Shown here: piece after piece, positions 63,226 to 64,000 of the stretch
Position numbering within the stretch: position 1 is the stretch's first letter
How the letters are laid out: the number at the start of each line of letters is the position of its first letter
NCBI GenBank assembly: GCA_050184585.1
Contig: JBFXAF010000011.1
Span: 57,578-121,577, forward strand
Origin: JBFXAF01 sp050184585
GTDB lineage: Bacteria; Pseudomonadota; Alphaproteobacteria; Rhizobiales; Rhizobiaceae
Direction: 5' to 3'
DNA: 64,000 nt
Translations under genes and position numbers: made by a program
The notes under the pieces: model-generated
Seen by the model: the letters and a program-made list of their open reading frames with translations, nothing else
Database searches by the model: none
Told to the model about the DNA's origin: nothing

Positions 63226-63783
63226 TCAGCATGGGCCGATCCCGGCCGTTCCGGCCAGCGGTGCGGACCCTGACAGGCGGCGGTCGTCCCGAGCTGGGAT
63301 GACGTGTAGCGGCTCGTCCGGGTCTTGAACTGTCGCGCCCGACATGACGGAAGCGAGCAGCTCTGCAAGTCCGGGATCGGCTGCCAAAGCCCGTGCCTCG
63401 CTCAAGGGCATCCACCGCCTCAGGACCTTCGTTTCGTCTGGCCAGTGGACCAGGGTGCCCCACACGTGCAGTCCGAATACGGTCACGTCGCAGGAGTCCT
63501 TCCGGCCGTCGGCAAGGGTGAGGGTGGTGAGGAAGCGCCCGACCGCTGCCGGTGCAAGCCGTCCGGTGACGCCTGCATGCTGGAATGCAGCCCGCTCGGC
63601 CGCCCGAAACTCCGTTCTCGTTCCGGAACGGGTGCCGCTGGGGACGGTCCACCGCTTCTCCTGCCGTTGCCGAATCAGCAGGACCTCCATCGTTCCCTCG
63701 CCACTCATGCGCCACGGAAGCACCGCGTACTCGGCTCGGTACGATGCCTCGGCGACGGTCTGACTTGCCAGCCCGGCGGTCAT
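63226..63783 (-). CDS. NUDIX-fold protein with degenerate catalytic box
   Basis: The 185-residue product has the NUDIX fold: YAVLPWRMSGEGTMEVLLIR, KRWTVPSGTRSG and HAGVTGRLAPAAVGRF. In the box, the REXXEE glutamates that bind magnesium appear as RAAFQH, so hydrolysis of a nucleoside diphosphate linkage is doubtful. A C-terminal acidic helix (LAADPGLAELLASVM) and about 35 extra residues follow. It may bind a nucleotide as a sensor. An IS element starts 92 bases upstream of it. Confidence 0.78.
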   Translation of the reverse strand: MTAGLASQTVAEASYRAEYAVLPWRMSGEGTMEVLLIRQRQEKRWTVPSGTRSGTRTEFRAAERAAFQHAGVTGRLAPAAVGRFLTTLTLADGRKDSCDVTVFGLHVWGTLVHWPDETKVLRRWMPLSEARALAADPGLAELLASVMSGATVQDPDEPLHVIPARDDRRLSGSAPLAGTAGIGPC

Positions 63784-63874
63784 TGCCGCACCACCTGCGC
63801 GGCCGTCGAGCCTAAAGTGCGGGCGAAGGAATGGAAGAGGTTCCGAGATGGCTCGACCATCGTCGACAGGCACC

Positions 63875-64000
63875 TGGAGTTGCCCCTATTTGACCGGACA
63901 GTCAGCTATTGAGTTTGTGCCCCGATGAACTCCCGGGGGGAGCGCATTTTGAGCCCTGAGTGAGGATGGTTCTCGTTGTAGTCCTCGAACCATCCGGCGA
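63875..64000 (-). mobile_element. End of an IS3-family insertion sequence, running off the window
   Basis: The transposase 3' end is followed within 31 bases by TTGCCCCTATTTGACCGGAC, a sequence like the terminal inverted repeats of IS3-family elements; the tip is placed at about 63875. Only one end is in the window. Confidence 0.75.
63906..64000 (-). CDS. IS3-family transposase OrfB, C-terminal end (partial)
   Basis: The minus strand from the window edge reads AGWFEDYNENHPHSGLKMRS, then PREFIGAQTQ and a TAG stop at 63906. This is the conserved end of IS3-family DDE transposases (the W..YN..RPH.aL....P..f pattern). The catalytic core lies outside the window. Confidence 0.85.
   Translation of the reverse strand, partial: AGWFEDYNENHPHSGLKMRSPREFIGAQTQ

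Overview
The window looks like a chromosomal (or chromid) segment of a high-GC alphaproteobacterium of the order Hyphomicrobiales (Rhizobiales). The evidence is an Usg-family protein, a YcgN-type protein, a DUF6634-like protein, the napEDABC gene order, a nirK-nirV-nnrS cluster with NnrR-type boxes, fix/cco-type cbb3 genes, and an aspartate-semialdehyde-dependent polyamine route. No gene is species-diagnostic, so the genus is left open.

Layout. 1-9.5 kb: the 3' end of a large WD40 protein (possibly a STAND/caspase-type effector), an exonuclease-CBS-DUF294 fusion, a YqhA membrane protein, an OmpA-like protein with a long Ala/Glu/Pro region, YcgN, a small exported protein and a SIMPL protein. 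9.7-18.0 kb: a tRNA with a CAT anticodon, then an accessory stretch with a 21-bp tandem repeat, an XRE regulator, a DUF6634-like protein, a Lon-like AAA ATPase without protease domain, a metallophosphoesterase, and a translationally coupled pair made of an OLD-family ATPase/TOPRIM nuclease and a restriction-endonuclease/STAND NTPase protein. That pair is the best candidate in the window for an undescribed, probably anti-phage, system.

18.2-22.5 kb: a minus-strand TerC-SbtA-SbtB operon preceded by three small genes and divergent from an OxyR-like regulator that lacks the redox cysteines. 22.7-25.6 kb: usg, a small conserved protein and groES-groEL. 25.9-26.35 kb: a decayed DUF1775 (YcnI) pseudogene.

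26.5-47.2 kb: a denitrification and microoxic respiration region. It holds nirK, nirV, a small gene, nnrS, a tandem HNH-like protein of unknown role, napEDABC, a DUF6522-like gene, pseudoazurin, the Crp/Fnr regulator NnrR, DUF6455 and DUF1858 proteins, a truncated hemoglobin, an NsrR-type Rrf2 regulator, and a cbb3 oxidase set (ccoNOQP, DUF2189, ccoI, ccoS). Three NnrR-type palindromes tie nirK, pseudoazurin/nnrR and the hemoglobin/DUF1858 pair into one NO-responsive regulon. Nitrate is reduced in the periplasm by NapABC, nitrite to NO by NirK with electrons from pseudoazurin, and NO is sensed by NnrR/NsrR. No NO reductase (norCB) or N2O reductase gene is in the window.

47.4-63.8 kb: metabolic and stress genes. 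These are beta-carbonic anhydrase, nitronate monooxygenase, a LysR regulator, 5-formyl-THF cyclo-ligase, an orphan aa3-type oxidase subunit I with a Tim44-like protein, a CBS-BON protein, a D-amino-acid dehydrogenase/alanine racemase/glutamate dehydrogenase/HemD run, and a minus-strand EIIA-Ntr-like, unknown, carboxynorspermidine decarboxylase and dehydrogenase operon, plus a degenerate NUDIX protein. The window closes inside an IS3-family element.
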